From positions 1 through 52,964 of the forward strand of contig JASBRL010000065.1 of assembly GCA_030149475.1 (NCBI GenBank): DNA of 52,964 bases. The letters run 5' to 3'. The stretch comes from Marinobacter sp. (GTDB lineage Bacteria; Pseudomonadota; Gammaproteobacteria; Pseudomonadales; Oleiphilaceae). The notes beneath the pieces were generated by a model that saw nothing but the letters and a program-made list of their open reading frames with translations, was not told the DNA's origin and made no database searches. Below, one piece after another: positions 35,210 through 46,299 of this stretch. The position numbers were made by a program, and so were the translations under genes. Positions within the stretch are counted from its first letter, which is position 1. Each line of letters opens with the position of its first letter.

Positions 35210-36388
35210 TCAGGTCCCTTCGTCGTCATCGTCCGGTTCGTCCAGGTAAAGGCTGCCCTGGTTATACAGTGCGGTGATCAGGCCGGCGAGGGCGTCATCA
35301 TCGATAAAGCGCGCCAGCTCATGGGCGTTAATGCGGTTGCTGCGGCACAGCACGGGTGCCAGGGCACAGGCATCGCCGTTCAACAGGTAGCGCTCCCCAT
35401 CCACAAACAGCGCCGTCTGATCTGTCCAGTCATAGTGGGCAAAGCGAGAGCCCTCATTCCAGCGCAGTTCGGTGCCTTCCGCCAGGGCCGCAGTCAGCTC
35501 TGGTGTCGTCATCGGCGCGTCCGGAGGCGACAGGATGTCCAGGTTTTTGGGCGCGGTTGAGTATTGGCCAAACCACAGTGCCAACTGCCGCTCGTCAGTC
35601 AGCTGAGCCGCAATAATCGCTTTTAGCCGCGCTACCACGTCGGCACCAATCAGCCCGGGGTCTGCCTGGTAGGGCAGGTCGGGATCAGCGACCGGCTGAC
35701 TGGCCTCGGGGCGGGCGCTGAGAAAGTCTGTGAAGCCGGTCATCAGGTCGTCAACACTGGGCGCACGGAAGCCGATGGACAGGGTAATGCAGTCGTCCTC
35801 GGCGATCCCGTGGTGGCCAACGCCCGGTGGCAGGTACAGCATGTCGCCGGGGGCCAGAGCTACCGTCGTTTCTCCGTGCCAGTCGCTGAGGATACGCAGG
35901 GGCGTCCCCTCAACCCGTGCGGAGGTTTCATCGCATTGGCCGCCGAAAGACCAGCGCCGGTGGCCCTCTGCCTGCAGCAGGAATACATCATACTGGTCGT
36001 AATGCGGGCCGACGCTGCCACCGGCAGGTGCGTAGCTGGCCATGATGTCGTCCAGTCGCCAGTTGGGAATGAAGCGGAAACTGTCCAGCAGGTCCGACAC
36101 GTCTGGAACCCAGTGGTCCAGGCCCTGCACCAGTAACGTCCAGTGCGTCTCTGGCAACTGGCTGAAGCGTTCAGGGTCAAAGGGACCGTTGTGGAGTTGC
36201 CAGGGCTTGCCGTCTTCCTGTTCAACAACCAGGCGGGACTCGACTGCCTGTTCGCAGGCCAGCCCGGCCAGTTCATCGGCCGATACCGGGCTCTGGAAAC
36301 CGGGAAAGGCCTGGCGGATGACCAGCGGGTTTTTCTGCCAGTAATCGCGCAGAAACTGTTCGGCCGGTATGCCTCCGGGAAGCTCCAT
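35210..36388 (-). CDS. roxA: ribosomal protein uL16 3-hydroxylase (cupin, RoxA/YcfD)
   Basis: Fe(II)/2-oxoglutarate-dependent JmjC-type oxygenase that hydroxylates an arginine of ribosomal protein L16. 392 residues. Iron ligands HxD in GPHYDQYDVFLLQ and the distal His in LPPGVGHHGIA; N-terminal WQKNPLVIRQAFPGF and the C-terminal winged-helix domain are typical. Starts three bases after purB; part of the rluE-to-GNAT operon. Confidence 0.92.
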   Translation of the reverse strand: MELPGGIPAEQFLRDYWQKNPLVIRQAFPGFQSPVSADELAGLACEQAVESRLVVEQEDGKPWQLHNGPFDPERFSQLPETHWTLLVQGLDHWVPDVSDLLDSFRFIPNWRLDDIMASYAPAGGSVGPHYDQYDVFLLQAEGHRRWSFGGQCDETSARVEGTPLRILSDWHGETTVALAPGDMLYLPPGVGHHGIAEDDCITLSIGFRAPSVDDLMTGFTDFLSARPEASQPVADPDLPYQADPGLIGADVVARLKAIIAAQLTDERQLALWFGQYSTAPKNLDILSPPDAPMTTPELTAALAEGTELRWNEGSRFAHYDWTDQTALFVDGERYLLNGDACALAPVLCRSNRINAHELARFIDDDALAGLITALYNQGSLYLDEPDDDDEGT

Positions 36389-36391
36389 GGT

Positions 36392-37894
<1,503 letters not shown>

Positions 37895-37934
37895 TTCTTG
37901 ACCGGCGGTATGATACACCACCCGGGCGCCCGAT

Positions 37935-38576
37935 TCAGTCGTAAACCGCCCGGTTTGCCTGTTCCGCCAGTGTTTTTGCACACGCAATAACCTTGCGACG
38001 GGACAGCAACAGTTGCCAGCGTCGGCCGCCGGTCTGTCGCCAGAGCACGGCCGAGCGGATGCCGGCCAGTAGCAGGGCCCGAACCCGGGCGGCGTTTTCT
38101 TCAATCCGCAACTGGTTGGGGTTCCCGGTTACCTGGATGCGCTGACGAAACGTGCTCAGCGTGTCGGTGTAAATGGACGCCAGATTGCGGGTCAGGTTGC
38201 TGTGACGATAGCCAAAATGATGGGCAGTATGACGGGCCTGCTCAATGCGGCTGGCAATCACATCCAGCATATCCGGGCGCTTTGTCAGTCTCGCTTCGAG
38301 TTGGATGATGCTGAGTGAGTAGCGCAGAATTTCCACATCCTGCTGCTTGCGCTGTTCGTTGACCACGCTGACCAGAGTCGCCAGGCCTTCCCGCAGGTCT
38401 TTCAGTTCGCCGTAGACCGCCAGGGCGGAGCCGGGGTCGGTTTCGAACAGCGAGCGGATGCAGGTTTCGTAGCTGGAGTCTGCACACTGGCCCTGATGGG
38501 CGATTTGCTGCACCAGCGCGGCGGCCTGGAAGACCCCCGCCAGTGCCAGGGTCTGGTCGTGGATGGATCGGGTCAA
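37935..38576 (-). CDS. hflD: high-frequency lysogenization protein HflD
   Basis: 213-residue helical, peripherally membrane-bound protein found beside mnmA and purB in gammaproteobacteria; in E. coli it interacts with phage lambda [26 protein letters not shown] and the C-terminal [37 protein letters not shown] are typical. It has no ATG near its start: the TTG at 38576 overlaps the mnmA stop (TTGA), indicating coupled translation. Confidence 0.94.
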   Translation of the reverse strand: MTRSIHDQTLALAGVFQAAALVQQIAHQGQCADSSYETCIRSLFETDPGSALAVYGELKDLREGLATLVSVVNEQRKQQDVEILRYSLSIIQLEARLTKRPDMLDVIASRIEQARHTAHHFGYRHSNLTRNLASIYTDTLSTFRQRIQVTGNPNQLRIEENAARVRALLLAGIRSAVLWRQTGGRRWQLLLSRRKVIACAKTLAEQANRAVYD

Positions 38577-39736
38577 GATTGGCTGCCTGTGGTTCCGGTA
38601 AGCGCAAGGGCAGGGTGGGTCTGTTCGTCCCGCCAGGTCTGCTCGATGACGGCACCGCCCAGACAGGCGTCGCCCTGATAGAACACCACCGACTGGCCCG
38701 GGGTGACGGCGCGCTGGGGCTGGTCAAACACCACCCGCACCCCCTGATCGGTCACCGTTACCTGGCACTCCTGGTCGGGCTGCCGATAGCGGGTTTTGGC
38801 CTTGCAGCGGAACTGATGGGCCGGAGCGGCGCCGGCTACCCAGTCTACCGGACCACTGGTCAGCCCGCGGGAGAACAGCAGAGGGTGCTGTTTGCCCTGA
38901 ACGGCGATCAGCACGTTGCGGTCCAGATCCTTGCCCGCCACATACCAGGGATCATCGCCAAACTCGCTGAGTCCGCCGATACCCAGCCCCTGGCGCTGGC
39001 CTATGGTGTGATACATCAGCCCCTGGTGGTGACCGATTTGCTGTCCGTTCGGGGTCTCGATCACGCCGGGCCGGGCTGGCAGGTACTGTCTCAGAAAATC
39101 GCGGAACTTGCGTTCGCCGATAAAACAGATGCCCGTCGAGTCTTTTTTGTCATGGGTGACAAACCCCTGTTCGGCGGCGATGCGGCGAACCTCGGGCTTC
39201 TCGATCTCTCCCACGGGGAAAAGGGTGCGTGCGATCCGGTCTCCGGAAACGGCATGCAGAAAATAGCTCTGGTCCTTGTTTGGATCGAGGCCCTTGAGCA
39301 ACTCTGCCTGCTGACCGCTACCATCGGTACGACGCTGGCGGGCGTAATGTCCGGTGGCAATAAAGTCGGCCCCCAGGGTAACGGCGTAATCGAGAAATGC
39401 CCGGAATTTGACCTCCTTGTTGCACAGAATGTCCGGGTTGGGTGTCCGTCCGGCCTGGTATTCACCAAGGAAGTGCTCAAACACACGATCCCAGTACTCG
39501 GCGGCAAAACTGGCCGTATGCAGAGTGATCCCGATCTGGTCTGCCACCGCCTGCGCATCGGCAAGATCGGTCATGGCCGTGCAGTACTCGGTGCCGTCGT
39601 CCTCGTCCCAGTTCTTCATGAACAGGCCTTCCACGGCATAGCCCTGCTGCTTGAGCAGCCAGGCTGCTACGGACGAGTCCACACCGCCGGACATACCGAC
39701 AATAACGCGAGTGTGATGATTGGACGAAGGCATCAT
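38573..39736 (-). CDS. mnmA: tRNA-specific 2-thiouridylase MnmA
   Basis: Thiolates U34 of Lys/Glu/Gln tRNAs. 387 residues. PP-loop [10 protein letters not shown]; first catalytic Cys in [12 protein letters not shown], second in [13 protein letters not shown], which carry the persulfide; [18 protein letters not shown] conserved. Two tandem ATGs at 39736 and 39733. TusA, upstream in the sulfur relay, is encoded at 22.1 kb. Confidence 0.97.
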   Translation of the reverse strand: MMPSSNHHTRVIVGMSGGVDSSVAAWLLKQQGYAVEGLFMKNWDEDDGTEYCTAMTDLADAQAVADQIGITLHTASFAAEYWDRVFEHFLGEYQAGRTPNPDILCNKEVKFRAFLDYAVTLGADFIATGHYARQRRTDGSGQQAELLKGLDPNKDQSYFLHAVSGDRIARTLFPVGEIEKPEVRRIAAEQGFVTHDKKDSTGICFIGERKFRDFLRQYLPARPGVIETPNGQQIGHHQGLMYHTIGQRQGLGIGGLSEFGDDPWYVAGKDLDRNVLIAVQGKQHPLLFSRGLTSGPVDWVAGAAPAHQFRCKAKTRYRQPDQECQVTVTDQGVRVVFDQPQRAVTPGQSVVFYQGDACLGGAVIEQTWRDEQTHPALALTGTTGSQS

Positions 39737-39807
39737 TGCCAGACCTCTGCAGACGTTTACGGACGGAGCACCGTCACCAAACCTGCAACTCTACCACTTT
39801 CGTCCGG

Positions 39808-40257
39808 TTACGTCTGCGACTCCACAATCACATCCAGAGGGAAGCGGCGACCGTTTCGGTAATCCTGTATGCATTCCAGCACCAACGGGCTGCGCAGTTG
39901 TGGTTTGCGCGTTTGAATGTCTTCGAGTCCAAGCCAGTGGGCTGCGATGATGCCGGTATCGAGCTTTTCCGTGACCTGACGGATGGCCCGGGCGCAAAAG
40001 CAGAAACGGAAATAGGTGACACCATTAGCTGGCGCCTTGTAGGTGTACAGCCCCAGAAAGTGCTCCAGCTCGACCTGCCAGCCAGTTTCCTCCAGGGTCT
40101 CTCGCAGCGCTGCTGCAGTGATGAGCTCGTCCTGCTCGACATGACCCGCCGGCTGGTTGAATACCACTTGTCCGCCGCTGACCTCTTCGACCAGCAGAAA
40201 CCGGCCTTCGTTGTCTTCAACAATCACCGCTACGGTGGCGTGGGGCGTCCAGGTCAT
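39808..40257 (-). CDS. nudJ: Nudix hydrolase NudJ
   Basis: 149-residue Nudix phosphatase, in E. coli active on HMP-PP and nucleoside di/triphosphates. Nudix box [23 protein letters not shown] fits GX5EX7[31 protein letters not shown] and the partner position before mnmA match NudJ. ATG overlaps the rluE stop by four bases. Confidence 0.92.
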   Translation of the reverse strand: MTWTPHATVAVIVEDNEGRFLLVEEVSGGQVVFNQPAGHVEQDELITAAALRETLEETGWQVELEHFLGLYTYKAPANGVTYFRFCFCARAIRQVTEKLDTGIIAAHWLGLEDIQTRKPQLRSPLVLECIQDYRNGRRFPLDVIVESQT

Positions 40258-40880
40258 GGGTGTCTTCCTTTTCGTTGAGAGGATTTGCCGGGCTGGCTGA
40301 CCGGGGCGCGGCGCCGGGAGGACTGTCGCGCTGCCGGCAGGTAAACGGTATCGGTCCGGCTTTGCCCCGGTAGCAGGCCGTCAAGCGTCCACTCACCAAT
40401 GCGATAGCGTATAAGTCTCAGGGTCGGGAAGCCAGTCGCCGCGGTCATTCGCCGCACCTGGCGGTTACGACCTTCGGTCAGGGTCAGTTCCAGCCAGGAG
40501 GTCGGGATCTCTTTGCGCTCTCGAACCGGAGGGTGTCGCGGCCAGACATCAGGCGGCTCCATGCGGAGCGCCTTTGCCGGGCGGGTCTTGCCGTCGTTGA
40601 GCGTGACCCCGTGGCAAAGTTGGTCGAGCGCCTCATCCGAGACATAACCCTCGACCTGAACCCAGTAGGTCTTGGGCATTTTCCGGCCCGGTGCCGCGAT
40701 CCGGTGCTGGAGTGGGCCGTCATCGGTGAGCAACACCAGGCCTTCGGAGTCGTAATCCAGTCGGCCGGCGGGATAGACGCCATCGCGCGTGATCCAGTCC
40801 GAGAGGGTTTCACGGCCCTGATCGTCGGTAAACTGACACAGTACGTTGAACGGCTTGTTGAGCAGAACGAGGGTGGCCAT
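40254..40880 (-). CDS. rluE: 23S rRNA pseudouridine(2457) synthase RluE
   Basis: 208 residues of the RsuA/RluE family. Catalytic Asp in [32 protein letters not shown] at the N-terminus; [29 protein letters not shown] conserved. It has no S4 domain, as expected for RluE. The last 25 residues are Arg/Ser-rich. First gene of the operon rluE-nudJ-mnmA-hflD-purB-roxA-GNAT. Confidence 0.94.
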   Translation of the reverse strand: MATLVLLNKPFNVLCQFTDDQGRETLSDWITRDGVYPAGRLDYDSEGLVLLTDDGPLQHRIAAPGRKMPKTYWVQVEGYVSDEALDQLCHGVTLNDGKTRPAKALRMEPPDVWPRHPPVRERKEIPTSWLELTLTEGRNRQVRRMTAATGFPTLRLIRYRIGEWTLDGLLPGQSRTDTVYLPAARQSSRRRAPVSQPGKSSQRKGRHP

Positions 40881-41163
40881 AAACCGGATCCGTCATGGTC
40901 CCCGGACACGTGCACTGTGTGCCGGACACCGGGTTAACACCTGAGCAGTCAGGCATCATAGCAAAGCCCGGACCCATTGCTGAACAGGCAACAGTCAGGG
41001 CAATGCCTTTGTTCATGAATCACCTGTAGACCAGTTATCTCACAATTGACCGGCGGGGTGATCCCTGCATGGGGAGTGCGGAAGCAGAATTGAGACTGGA
41101 AGGAACCGGTGTTTCGAGTTGAAAGTCAACGGATTGGCTGCGTAGCTTTTTTCGGATGCGACT

Positions 41164-41200
41164 GCCTTCAGGATGCGGCAAGCCGCCGCATCCTGAAGGC
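41164..41200. repeat. perfect 16-bp hairpin, REP-like
   Basis: Arms GCCTTCAGGATGCGGC (41164-41179) and its exact complement (41185-41200) around a 5-base loop. No T-run follows on either strand, so it is not a classic terminator; a T-run precedes it on the plus strand. A REP-like element or cruciform site is possible. Confidence 0.6.
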
Positions 41201-41227
41201 TGCAACCGATTATGTCCTTCTGGCACG

Positions 41228-41250
41228 ATCAACTGGCGTTATCAACTGGC
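41228..41250. repeat. 10-bp direct repeat, period 13
   Basis: ATCAACTGGC occurs at 41228-41237 and 41241-41250, with a degenerate third copy (ATCAAGCCTGGC) just after. No coding sense. Confidence 0.35.
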
Positions 41251-41288
41251 ACTATCAAGCCTGGCGCCGTCGAGCGCCCTGTTCTAGA

Positions 41289-41326
41289 GGCTCTCTGCTC
41301 GGCAGAAGGCTCTCCGCTCGGCAGAA
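41289..41326. repeat. 19-bp tandem duplication
   Basis: GGCTCTCTGCTCGGCAGAA is followed at once by GGCTCTCCGCTCGGCAGAA (one mismatch), then by a decayed third start GGCTCCCGGTTCAG. It lies about 50 bases downstream of the cspD stop. Confidence 0.55.
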
Positions 41327-41374
41327 GGCTCCCGGTTCAGCGGACCAACGAGCTACCCAGGGAGGCACCTTCTG

Positions 41375-41686
41375 TCAGGCGTTGACAGCTCGTCTGTGAG
41401 GCGCCGCATCATCCGTATGATCAGTATTACCGGATTCATCAGATTCCGCGGATATCTGGCGGGCATCCTGCTTTTTGGGCTGGTCAACCGGTACAATGTT
41501 AACGGCGTGGACGCCTTTATCGCTGGGCTTTTTGTCAAAGGTGACTGCTTGCCCGGCTTTCAGGGTTTTGTACCCCTCCATCTGAACAGAGGAGAAGTGT
41601 GCGAACAGGTCGTCCGAGCAACCCTCTTCTATGATAAAGCCGTAGCCTTTGGCATTATTGAACCACTTTACTTTTCCGTTAGGCAT
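41375..41686 (-). CDS. cspD: cold-shock-domain protein CspD
   Basis: 103 residues. Cold-shock domain at 1-68: MPNGKVKWFNNAKGYGFIIEEG with RNP1 KGYGFI, DLFAHFSSVQMEGYKTLKAGQAVTF with RNP2. Next to clpS-clpA as in Pseudomonas, where CspD is a replication-inhibiting, stationary-phase protein. The C-terminal about 35 residues form an acidic then His/Arg-containing tail (QPKKQDARQISAESDESGNTDHTDDAAPHRR) longer than in most relatives and probably disordered. Confidence 0.93.
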   Translation of the reverse strand: MPNGKVKWFNNAKGYGFIIEEGCSDDLFAHFSSVQMEGYKTLKAGQAVTFDKKPSDKGVHAVNIVPVDQPKKQDARQISAESDESGNTDHTDDAAPHRRAVNA

Positions 41687-42231
41687 CTTGAACTCCCATG
41701 TTCCGTCATTACCCGGGTTGTCGTGCGGATAGCAGGGGCTGGTCAGTGCTTCCCTGATGACGGCTCACGGATTATCCGGCAGTGACAATCACCTCAGTTC
41801 GCTGCCCCCTGATAATCTGTTCCTGTCCGGTTATCCTCACGACATACTACTTAACAGAATTTTACATTCTTACAAACACTGTTGACCAATATTCGACCTG
41901 AGTCAAGAGTCTCGGAATCCCTGGTTGCGGGGGGCGCTGAAACGGTATGATAACGAGCGATTACACGGTACGCCTTGAAAAGCGCTGCGCGTACAACCAT
42001 CTTTGGAAAACGGTGACTGATTTTCGGGCACAGACGCCTTGTCAGGAAGCGCTGGTCAATTCCCCGGGCCAGGCCCTGGAGCATACGGGAGTTGATCCGT
42101 ACCTCCGTAAGCATCTGGCTCGCGGATGCTGCGATTCCGGTCGCTTGCGCTCGACGGGGTCATGGTGAAGAGCCGGTCAGGGAATTATTTTGCGTTTTCC
42201 GAGTCAAAGGCACGGACATTTGGTAAGAATC
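41687..42231. other. 545-base divergent cspD-clpS intergenic region
   Basis: No convincing gene; frames such as 41947-42168 show no family resemblance. It must hold both divergent promoters. On the minus strand a TTGACT (about 41893-41898) and a TAAAAT (about 41863-41868) lie upstream of cspD but are badly spaced, so no promoter is called. No tRNA or structured RNA was recognised. Confidence 0.45.
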
Positions 42232-42591
42232 ATGCGGACTATCGACAATTCTCTACTAGTATTGAATCAAGGGGGCAGCGACAAGCCGGGCCATCAGGAT
42301 GATGCCACGGTTGCCGCTGAAAAACCGGCACTCAAGCGGCCCGCACGCTTCAGTGTCCTGCTACTCAACGACGATTACACGCCAATGGATTTCGTTGTTG
42401 AGGTTCTGATGACGTTCTTCGGGATGAACGAAGAGAAGGCGACGCAGGTGATGCTGCTCGTCCATACGCAGGGAAAGGCCGTATGTGGGGTGTATACCCG
42501 GGACATCGCGGAGACGAAAGCAGCGCAGGTGAATCAGTATTCCTCGGAGTGCGAGCACCCGCTGCTTTGCGAGATTGAACGTGCGGACTGA
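42232..42591 (+). CDS. clpS: ATP-dependent Clp protease adapter ClpS
   Basis: 119-residue N-recognin delivering proteins with Leu, Phe, Trp or Tyr N-termini to Clp[26 protein letters not shown] is the signature (N and D of NDDYTPM line the N-degron pocket); [18 protein letters not shown] and [13 protein letters not shown] follow. ATG at 42232 chosen; an earlier GTG-type frame begins at 42190. Just ahead of clpA. Confidence 0.96.
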   Translation: MRTIDNSLLVLNQGGSDKPGHQDDATVAAEKPALKRPARFSVLLLNDDYTPMDFVVEVLMTFFGMNEEKATQVMLLVHTQGKAVCGVYTRDIAETKAAQVNQYSSECEHPLLCEIERAD

Positions 42592-42609
42592 CTAATCTTG
42601 GGGTGGCAC

Positions 42610-44880
42610 ATGCTGAGCAAAGATCTTGAAATTACGCTGAATACCGCCTTTAAACATGCGCGCGACAAGCGTCACGAATTTATGACCGTCGAGCATCTTC
42701 TGCTGGCATTGCTGGACAATGACTCTGCCCTGGGTGTTCTCAAGGCCTGCGGAGCCGACTTACAACGTCTTCAGGAAGAGTTGGTTGAGTTTGTCGATTC
42801 CACCACGCCGCTGATCCCAAGCAGCGACAGCGAACGTGAGACCCAGCCGACGCTTGGCTTCCAGCGTGTGCTTCAGCGTGCCGTTTTCCACGTGCAGTCC
42901 TCTGGCAAAAAAGAAGTAACCGGCGCCAACGTACTGGTTGCTATTTTCAGCGAGCAGGAAAGCCAGGCGGTCTACGTCTTGAAAAAGCAGAATATTGCCC
43001 GTATCGACGTGGTCAACTTCGTGTCCCACGGGATCTCCCGGGTACAGGGCGCCGAAGATGCAGAGAGTCCGGACCAGACCTCTAATGATGAAGCTACTGA
43101 GGATGGCGGCTCCGGCAAGCCGCTGGAAAGCTATGCCGCCAACCTCAATGAGTATGCCCGCCAAGGTCGTATCGATCCGTTGATCGGTCGTGAGCATGAG
43201 GTGGAACGCGTGGTGCAGATTCTCGTGCGCCGACGCAAGAACAACCCTTTGCTTGTGGGCGAGGCCGGCGTCGGGAAAACCGCGATTGCCGAGGGCCTGG
43301 CGCGCCGGATCGTCGATCAGCAGGTGCCGGAGATCATTGCTGACGCTGTGGTTTATTCACTGGACCTGGGTGCCCTGCTGGCGGGAACCAAATACCGGGG
43401 TGACTTCGAGAAACGCCTCAAAGGCCTGCTGGCTGACCTCAAGAAAGAAAACCACGCGATTCTCTTTATCGATGAGATTCATACCATCATCGGCGCCGGG
43501 TCCGCCTCAGGTGGTGTGATGGATGCCTCCAACCTGCTCAAGCCGATGCTGGGATCCGGGGAGATCCGCTGCATTGGATCGACGACGTTCCAGGAATTCC
43601 GTGGCATTTTCGAGAAAGACAGTGCGTTGGCGCGTCGTTTCCAGAAAATTGATGTCAACGAGCCGAGTGTTGAAGACACCTACGAGATTCTCAAGGGGCT
43701 GAAACCGCACTTCGAGAAGCACCACGATCTCAAGTATACGGACAAGGCTCTGCGGGTCGCCGCTGAACTGGCTGATCGTTACATCACCGATCGCTATTTG
43801 CCGGACAAGGCCATTGATGTGATCGACGAAGCCGGCGCCCGTCAGCGACTGATGCCGGCGGCCAAGCGCAAGAAAGTCATTGGTGTGTCGGCCATCGAGG
43901 ACGTGGTAGCGACCATTGCGCGGATTCCGCCCAAGAACGTATCCACCAGCGACAAGGATTTGCTGCGTAATATGGAGCGTGACCTCAAGATGGTGGTGTT
44001 TGGCCAGGATCGTGCTATCGAGTCGCTGTCGACTGCGATCAAGCTGGCGCGGGCCGGCCTGAAAGCGCCTGAGAAGCCCGAAGGGGCGTTCCTGTTTGCC
44101 GGCCCGACCGGTGTGGGTAAAACAGAGGTTACCCGCCAGTTGGCAAAAGTACTGGGAATCGAACTGGTCCGCTTCGACATGTCCGAGTACATGGAGCGGC
44201 ATACCGTTTCTCGCCTGATCGGTGCGCCGCCGGGGTACGTCGGCTTTGACCAGGGCGGTCTGCTGACCGAAGCTGTCAACAAGAGTCCGCACTGTGTGCT
44301 GTTGCTTGACGAGATTGAAAAAGCGCATCCGGAAGTCTTCAACCTGCTGCTGCAGGTGATGGACCACGGTACCTTGACCGACAACAACGGCCGCAAGGCG
44401 GATTTCCGTCACGTGATACTGGTCATGACCACCAATGCCGGCGCTGAAAACATGGCCCGTCGGTCCATCGGGTTCAGCGAGCAGGATCACAGCACGGACG
44501 GAATGGAGGTGATTACCAAGACGTTCACTCCGGAATTCCGCAATCGACTGGATGGCATCATCCAGTTTGCAGACCTTCAGAAAGAGACCATTACTCACGT
44601 GGTGGACAAGTTCCTCACCGAGCTGCAGGCGCAACTGGACGAAAAACATGTTGTCCTGCATGTCGATGAGCCGGCCAAGCGTTGGCTCGCGGATAAAGGC
44701 TACGATTCCACCATGGGTGCCAGGCCGATGGCTCGGCTGATCCAGGACAAGATCAAGCGCCCCCTGGCCGAACAGATCCTGTTTGGCAGCCTGTCCGAGA
44801 AGGGTGGTGAAGTGAACGTCAGGCTGGAAGATGATGAGCTGGTGTTTGATTTCGAAAACGAGCCGGCCGAGGCGGTTTAG
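42610..44880 (+). CDS. clpA: ATP-dependent Clp protease ATP-binding subunit ClpA
   Basis: 756-residue AAA+ unfoldase of ClpAP. Clp N domain (1-150, binds ClpS), D1 with Walker A GEAGVGKT and Walker [11 protein letters not shown]2 with Walker [10 protein letters not shown] and [15 protein letters not shown], and the ClpP-binding loop [10 protein letters not shown]. Sensor-2 [10 protein letters not shown] near the C-terminus. Eighteen bases after clpS; the ATG follows GGGGTGG. Confidence 0.97.
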   Translation: MLSKDLEITLNTAFKHARDKRHEFMTVEHLLLALLDNDSALGVLKACGADLQRLQEELVEFVDSTTPLIPSSDSERETQPTLGFQRVLQRAVFHVQSSGKKEVTGANVLVAIFSEQESQAVYVLKKQNIARIDVVNFVSHGISRVQGAEDAESPDQTSNDEATEDGGSGKPLESYAANLNEYARQGRIDPLIGREHEVERVVQILVRRRKNNPLLVGEAGVGKTAIAEGLARRIVDQQVPEIIADAVVYSLDLGALLAGTKYRGDFEKRLKGLLADLKKENHAILFIDEIHTIIGAGSASGGVMDASNLLKPMLGSGEIRCIGSTTFQEFRGIFEKDSALARRFQKIDVNEPSVEDTYEILKGLKPHFEKHHDLKYTDKALRVAAELADRYITDRYLPDKAIDVIDEAGARQRLMPAAKRKKVIGVSAIEDVVATIARIPPKNVSTSDKDLLRNMERDLKMVVFGQDRAIESLSTAIKLARAGLKAPEKPEGAFLFAGPTGVGKTEVTRQLAKVLGIELVRFDMSEYMERHTVSRLIGAPPGYVGFDQGGLLTEAVNKSPHCVLLLDEIEKAHPEVFNLLLQVMDHGTLTDNNGRKADFRHVILVMTTNAGAENMARRSIGFSEQDHSTDGMEVITKTFTPEFRNRLDGIIQFADLQKETITHVVDKFLTELQAQLDEKHVVLHVDEPAKRWLADKGYDSTMGARPMARLIQDKIKRPLAEQILFGSLSEKGGEVNVRLEDDELVFDFENEPAEAV

Positions 44881-44953
44881 GCCGTTGCCGTACCGACGCT
44901 CCTCCCCGCCGGGGCGGAGCGTCGGTGGGTCGGTAATAAGCCGCCCAAAACGT

Positions 44954-44980
44954 AAAAAGCCCCGGAACCCGGGGCTTTTT
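44954..44980. terminator. bidirectional Rho-independent terminator, clpA/infA
   Basis: AAAAAGCCCCGG and its exact complement CCGGGGCTTTTT flank a 3-base loop, giving a GC stem with a T-run on both strands. It lies between the convergent clpA and infA genes and can serve both. Confidence 0.88.
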
Positions 44981-45001
44981 AGCGATGTCACACGTCAGTG
45001 C

Positions 45002-45220
45002 TTAGCGGGCACGGTAGACAATACGGCCTTTCGACAGGTCGTACGGTGTCAGCTCCACTTTGACTTTATCCCCGGTCAGGATGCGGATATAGTTTTTGCG
45101 CATTTTGCCTGAAATATGGGCCGTCACTACGTGGCCGTTACTAAGCTCGACCCGGAACATGGTGTTGGGCAGGGTATCAAGGATAACCCCTTCCATTTCT
45201 ATGACATCTGATTTTGCCAT
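45002..45220 (-). CDS. infA: translation initiation factor IF-1
   Basis: 72 residues, full length: [70 protein letters not shown], an S1/OB fold nearly identical to other gammaproteobacterial IF-1. Last gene downstream of trxB-aat-bpt on the same strand, with its own 256-base leader, so probably independently transcribed. Confidence 0.98.
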   Translation of the reverse strand: MAKSDVIEMEGVILDTLPNTMFRVELSNGHVVTAHISGKMRKNYIRILTGDKVKVELTPYDLSKGRIVYRAR

Positions 45221-45476
45221 TCAGTAAAAACCTCGCATTAATAATCGCATTGGATAGTCAGTATTTCAGGCTGCGTTGTTTGAAAACGTCGGCCCGGTCT
45301 GCCAAACAGGACCCAAATATCGTGTGTTATTTTCACGGTCCGCTCCATCGGGCCGCCACGTTCTACTTGAGGGGCATTTTAAATGGCGCAATTCTGCCTG
45401 ATTTAATCGGCTATGGCAAAACCTGTGCCGGTTGAGGCCGGCAATCGTCGACTGCAACGTCCGTGCTGGCTGGAGG

Positions 45477-46190
45477 TCACGATGTGTTCATGACCTGCCA
45501 CTGACCATCAAGCAGTGCTTCGATCGGTTGGAACCGGGTCTTGTAATTCATTTTCCGGCAATCCCGTATGTAATAACCGAGGTAGACATAGTTCAGCAGG
45601 CGACGACGGGCTTCCTCAACCTGCCAGAGAACAGCCATGGTGCCCAGGCTTCGGGATTCTTCATCAGGATCGAAGACAGTATAGATCGCCGAGAGTCCGT
45701 CATCCATTGCGTCCATCGCTGCCAGACCGATGAGTCTGCGCTCTTTGCGCATTTCCAGGAAATAGCTTTCCGTCGCGCCATCAACCAGAAACGAAGCGAA
45801 CTGCTCCCGCGAGGGCGGGTACATATCCCCGTCGGCATGGCGTTGCTCAATGTAACGGGCATAGAGTTCGTAATAGGATTCAGCAAACCGGGCCGGCTTG
45901 AGTTCTAACACCAGGTCCGAATTGTGGCGGATGACCCGCCGCTGCGAGCGGTCAGGCCGAAACTGGTCAACGTTCAGGCGCACCGGTATGCAGGCGTTAC
46001 AGTGCTCGCAGTGTGGCCGGTAATAATGTGATCCGCTGCGCCGGAATCCAAGTGCGGTCAATTGGCTGTAGAGCGTTTTGTCGACCAGGGCACGCGGGTC
46101 CACGAACATGGTCGTTGCTGCTCGGTCCTCCAGATAACTGCAGTCATGGGGCGGCGTTGCGAAGAATACGAGAGTTTTAAGGCTGCTCAT
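45477..46190 (-). CDS. bpt: aspartate/glutamate leucyltransferase Bpt (ATE family)
   Basis: 237 residues. Transfers leucine from Leu-tRNA to N-terminal Asp/Glu, making N-degrons read by ClpS. N-terminal HDCSYLEDRAATTMFVDP with the Cys pair region, FRRSGSHYYRPHCEHCNACIPVRL (Cys cluster), and GLSAIYTVFDPDEESRSLGTMAVLWQVEEA are diagnostic. The ATG at 46190 was chosen; an open frame reaches 46454 but is not family-like. 109 bases downstream of aat. Confidence 0.95.
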   Translation of the reverse strand: MSSLKTLVFFATPPHDCSYLEDRAATTMFVDPRALVDKTLYSQLTALGFRRSGSHYYRPHCEHCNACIPVRLNVDQFRPDRSQRRVIRHNSDLVLELKPARFAESYYELYARYIEQRHADGDMYPPSREQFASFLVDGATESYFLEMRKERRLIGLAAMDAMDDGLSAIYTVFDPDEESRSLGTMAVLWQVEEARRRLLNYVYLGYYIRDCRKMNYKTRFQPIEALLDGQWQVMNTS

Positions 46191-46299
46191 CGAAATCGCC
46201 TCGTCGGGGTGTTCACAGGTGGAACTGTTGGAGTCTGGACGCCGCCGGACCAGCCTGCCCTGATCCGGGTGGTCACGCGGGGCCGGAGTGCGGACGGCT

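Larger units (their letters stand above)
40881..41374. other. 494-base intergenic region with hairpin and tandem repeats
   Basis: No credible gene. It holds a 37-base perfect hairpin (41164-41200), short direct repeats of ATCAACTGGC (41228-41250) and a 19-bp tandem duplication (41289-41326), all listed separately. In Pseudomonas the isocitrate dehydrogenase genes icd/idh sit between cspD and the nudJ region; neither is present and no remnant of them was recognised. Confidence 0.55.

Noticed and set aside
41164..41200. Hairpin as a Rho-independent terminator for cspD or rluE
   Set aside because: No T-run follows the stem on either strand, and the rluE gene starts rather than ends on that side.
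41947..42168. Open frame in the cspD-clpS gap as a gene
   Set aside because: No family resemblance, no Shine-Dalgarno, atypical composition; the overlapping minus frame (41851-42114) is equally unconvincing.
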